DNA from: Planctomycetota bacterium
GTDB taxonomy: Bacteria > Planctomycetota > Phycisphaerae > UBA1845
DNA length: 6,671 nt
Assembly (NCBI GenBank): GCA_022563615.1
Contig: JADFMZ010000185.1
Location: 1 to 6,671, forward strand
Reading direction: 5' to 3'
This document shows, in pieces, positions 5,840-6,671 of this stretch; position 1 is the first letter of the stretch; the number at the start of each line of letters is the position of its first letter. The notes beneath the pieces were generated by a model. The model worked only from the letters and a program-made list of their open reading frames with translations. It did no database searches and was not told where the DNA came from. Both the position numbers and the translations under genes were made by a program.

Positions 5840-6121
5840 TTACTCAAACGTGTTCTTTGGCTCGGTTTTGATGTAGGTCTTTCGCTTGGCGGCGTACTCT
5901 TCCGGCGTCATAGGGTTTCCGTCCAAGAGAGGATTCGCGTCAAGTGCGTCAACGTCCTCGGCGATCTTAATCAGGAAGGGAATGCACCAGCCGCAGCCGG
6001 TGCCGGCGCCGAGACACCCAGTCATCAGGCTCGGCCTTTGCGGGCGCGTACGCCGTGCATAGTTGACCAGCTTCCGCATCGACACGCCGTAGCAGTAGCA
6101 GATTTTGTCGTCCAGGTTCAT
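5840..6121 (-). CDS. BFD-like [2Fe-2S] small ferredoxin-type protein
   Basis: This 93-residue protein carries the Bfd-type [2Fe-2S] pattern. C8 and C10 (ICYCYGVS) and C43 and C46 (GCGWC) give CxC-x32-CxxC, the spacing of bacterioferritin-associated ferredoxin and of the BFD-like domain in NirB and related reductases. A fifth Cys, C36, lies nearby. It is longer than E. coli Bfd (64 residues) and has a C-terminal tail with MTPEEYAAKRKTYI. Likely roles are electron transfer or iron release, but no ferritin or reductase gene is near, so the partner is unknown. The ATG at 6121 is chosen because the domain starts there and TATAAT lies at 6155-6150. The frame is open to 6247, but that part is Arg-rich and would start upstream of the promoter. 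No clear ribosome binding site is visible. Confidence 0.85.
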   Translation of the reverse strand: MNLDDKICYCYGVSMRKLVNYARRTRPQRPSLMTGCLGAGTGCGWCIPFLIKIAEDVDALDANPLLDGNPMTPEEYAAKRKTYIKTEPKNTFE

Positions 6122-6149
6122 GGGACCAATCGCGTATTCACCATATCGA

Positions 6150-6178
6150 ATTATAGCCGACCCAGCCCTATTCGGCAC
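6150..6178 (-). promoter_or_regulatory. Candidate sigma-70-type promoter for the BFD-like gene
   Basis: On the minus strand a perfect TATAAT lies at 6155-6150, with GTGCCG at 6178-6173 as a weak -35 (three of six matches) at 17-base spacing. Transcription would begin near 6143, giving a leader of roughly 20 bases before the ATG at 6121. This supports the shorter protein. Confidence 0.4.
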
Positions 6179-6265
6179 CGACGTTGCGCTGACCTTAAAT
6201 CGAAATAGCGGCCTTGGTCGCTTCCACCTTGCCAATAGGCCTAGCAAACGCTATTGATGCTCTGC

Positions 6266-6671
6266 ATGAAATGGTCTGAGTTTTTTATTCCGACAACGAA
6301 AGAAACGCCGGCGGAGGCGACCGTCCCTTCTCATCAACTGATGATTCGGGCGGGCCTCATCCGTCAGGTGGTGGCTGGGGCCTATACCTACCTGCCGCTG
6401 GGATACCGATCCCTCCGCAAGATCGAGGCCATCGTTCGCGACGAAATGAACCGGGCCGGGGCGATCGAGCTGAACATGCCGGCCCTGCACCCGATCGAAT
6501 GGTGGGAGCAGACGGGGCGGGTCAAAGCTATGGGGGACGTGCTCCTGCGCCTCGGCGGCGGAGGCGGCGACGATTGGCGATCGCGGACCGTGCTGGGCCC
6601 CACGCATGAGGAAGTCGTGACCGAGATCGCCCGGGCGTACATCACCAGCTACAAACAGCTTCCGATCAACT
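6266..6671 (+). CDS. proS: Prolyl-tRNA synthetase, N-terminal part, cut by the window edge
   Basis: The frame from ATG at 6266 runs off the right edge after 135 codons. ProS attaches proline to tRNA-Pro in the cytoplasm. The opening MKWSEFFIPTTKETP, then SHQLMIRAGLIRQVVAGAYTYLPLG (residues 22-46), MNRAGAIELNMPAL (61-74, class II motif 1 region) and LGPTHEEVVT (110-119, leading into motif 2) are diagnostic of bacterial ProS. The full protein usually has about 570 residues, so roughly a quarter is present. A Gly-rich stretch, GGGGGDDWRSR at 97-107, stands where most family members have a shorter charged turn. An in-frame ATG at 6257 would add three residues, but MKWS is the usual family start. 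Ribosome binding sequence is weak. The gene diverges from the BFD-like gene with 144 bases between starts. Confidence 0.93.
   Translation, partial: MKWSEFFIPTTKETPAEATVPSHQLMIRAGLIRQVVAGAYTYLPLGYRSLRKIEAIVRDEMNRAGAIELNMPALHPIEWWEQTGRVKAMGDVLLRLGGGGGDDWRSRTVLGPTHEEVVTEIARAYITSYKQLPIN

Noticed and set aside
6229..6257. TTGCCA with TATTGA at 17-base spacing as a proS promoter
   Set aside because: The -10 matches only three of six positions and would place the start at the ATG itself; too weak to report.

Overview
The window reads as GC-rich bacterial chromosome, most likely from the Planctomycetota. That placement is inference. It rests on two exported proteins with cohesin-like N-terminal regions, one of which ends in a dockerin-type calcium-binding pair and the other in an acidic linker plus a Cys-containing C-terminal membrane anchor. 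It also rests on weak use of Shine-Dalgarno sites and loosely packed genes separated by repeat-rich spacers. No rRNA, tRNA, CRISPR array or transposase is visible.

Layout. Positions 1-211 hold no assignable gene. Two exported proteins lie on the minus strand: an anchored acidic protein (1186 down to 212) and, upstream of it, a dockerin-bearing protein (2648 down to 1407). The 220-base spacer between them carries a perfect 14-bp palindrome of LacI/GalR operator type. A 582-base divergent spacer (2649-3230) follows. It contains four perfect GGTTGAA heptamers and then fourteen degenerate YCYGYAK heptamers. On the plus strand comes a complete UbiB/ABC1/AarF-family kinase-like membrane protein (3231-4931), then a 386-base spacer with hairpins, then a 98-residue single-pass membrane protein (5318-5614) with a good ribosome binding site and a possible switchable leader. 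The spacer after it (5615-5839) carries a second heptamer array of the same family in inverted orientation, bracketed by an 8-bp inverted repeat, plus a REP-like palindrome. A small BFD-like [2Fe-2S] protein lies on the minus strand (6121 down to 5840). Diverging from it is the start of prolyl-tRNA synthetase (6266 to the window edge).

How the genes relate. The two exported proteins share orientation, signal peptides and cohesin-like regions, and may form an envelope or extracellular set. UbiB-like, the small membrane protein, the BFD-like protein and ProS look like independently transcribed, mostly housekeeping functions. I see no defence, conflict or biosynthetic system. The most unusual content is non-coding: inverted heptamer-repeat arrays flanking a 2.6-kb segment, the LacI-type palindrome, and mutually exclusive hairpins over a ribosome binding site.
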